14,141 nucleotides of DNA from Bacteroidales bacterium (GTDB taxonomy: Bacteria; Bacteroidota; Bacteroidia; Bacteroidales; UBA7960). Made by a program: the position numbers and the translations under genes. The stretch covers positions 1 through 14,141 of the forward strand of contig SLNU01000094.1 in assembly GCA_007132865.1 (NCBI GenBank). The letters run 5' to 3'. Shown here one piece after another: positions 14,052 through 14,141 of the stretch (position 1 is its first letter; every line of letters begins with the position of its first letter). The notes beneath the pieces are model-generated. The model ran no database searches, was not told the DNA's origin, and saw only the letters and a list, made by a program, of their open reading frames with translations.

Positions 14052-14141
14052 ATGAAGAGTGACCTTGATATTGCCAAGGCGTCCAAGATGCGCCCGATCA
14101 CTGAAATTGCTGCCAAATTAGGAATCCAGGAAAGCGATCTG
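14052..14141 (+). CDS. fhs: Formate-tetrahydrofolate ligase (5' end only)
   Basis: The first 30 codons are present; the gene runs off the right edge. The peptide starts MKSDLDIAKASKMRPITEIA and continues AAKLGIQESDL. This is the typical N-terminus of formyltetrahydrofolate synthetase, which carries a (D/E)IA...A.(M/L).PI.EIA..LGI pattern before the ATP-binding domain. The enzyme joins formate to tetrahydrofolate using ATP and feeds one-carbon units into purine, serine and glycine metabolism. It links in theme with pabB (folate synthesis) and with kbl/tdh (glycine release). The ATG at 14052 follows TTTGT with no Shine-Dalgarno, and the M1 peptidase gene is divergent. Confidence 0.88.
   Translation, partial: MKSDLDIAKASKMRPITEIAAKLGIQESDL

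Overview
The window reads as a chromosomal stretch from an anaerobic or facultative member of the Bacteroidota, probably near the Bacteroidales or Marinilabiliales. This rests on the gene families, on exact matches to the Bacteroidota sigma -7 element (TAnnTTTG) in front of several genes, and on the mostly weak Shine-Dalgarno signals. Ferredoxin-dependent 2-oxoacid oxidation (KorAB plus a 2[4Fe-4S] ferredoxin) and a formate-tetrahydrofolate ligase point to anaerobic metabolism. Genus cannot be fixed from the sequence alone.

Layout. Positions 1-59 (minus) hold the 5' end of a Rossmann-fold epimerase-type gene, probably short-chain L-threonine dehydrogenase (tdh). It diverges from kbl (271-1461), so the pair would turn threonine into glycine and acetyl-CoA. 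kbl is followed by tatD (TTG start) and type I asparaginase ansA, a likely three-gene unit. ansA converges on pruA (P5C dehydrogenase, minus) with 2 bp between the stops. Upstream of pruA lies a 302-bp array of 62/63-bp tandem repeats in two head-to-head arms (5080-5381), which ends at the stop codon of tatC (minus). Upstream of tatC are a terminator and a 55-residue ferredoxin gene (minus). The ferredoxin diverges from korA-korB-pabB (plus), a tightly packed unit. Next come a small exported probable beta-barrel protein (plus), a convergent M1-family lipoprotein aminopeptidase (minus) overlapping it by 14 bp, and the divergent start of fhs, cut by the window end.

How the genes work together. 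Most of the window is amino-acid and one-carbon metabolism: threonine (tdh/kbl), asparagine (ansA), proline/glutamate (pruA), peptide cleavage (M1 peptidase), 2-oxoacid oxidation with ferredoxin reduction (korAB plus ferredoxin), the folate precursor p-aminobenzoate (pabB) and folate-bound formate (fhs). This fits an organism that ferments amino acids or peptides. I see no phage, insertion sequence, CRISPR array, tRNA or rRNA. The only strongly non-housekeeping element is the inverted tandem-repeat array between tatC and pruA, which is the best candidate for something undescribed.
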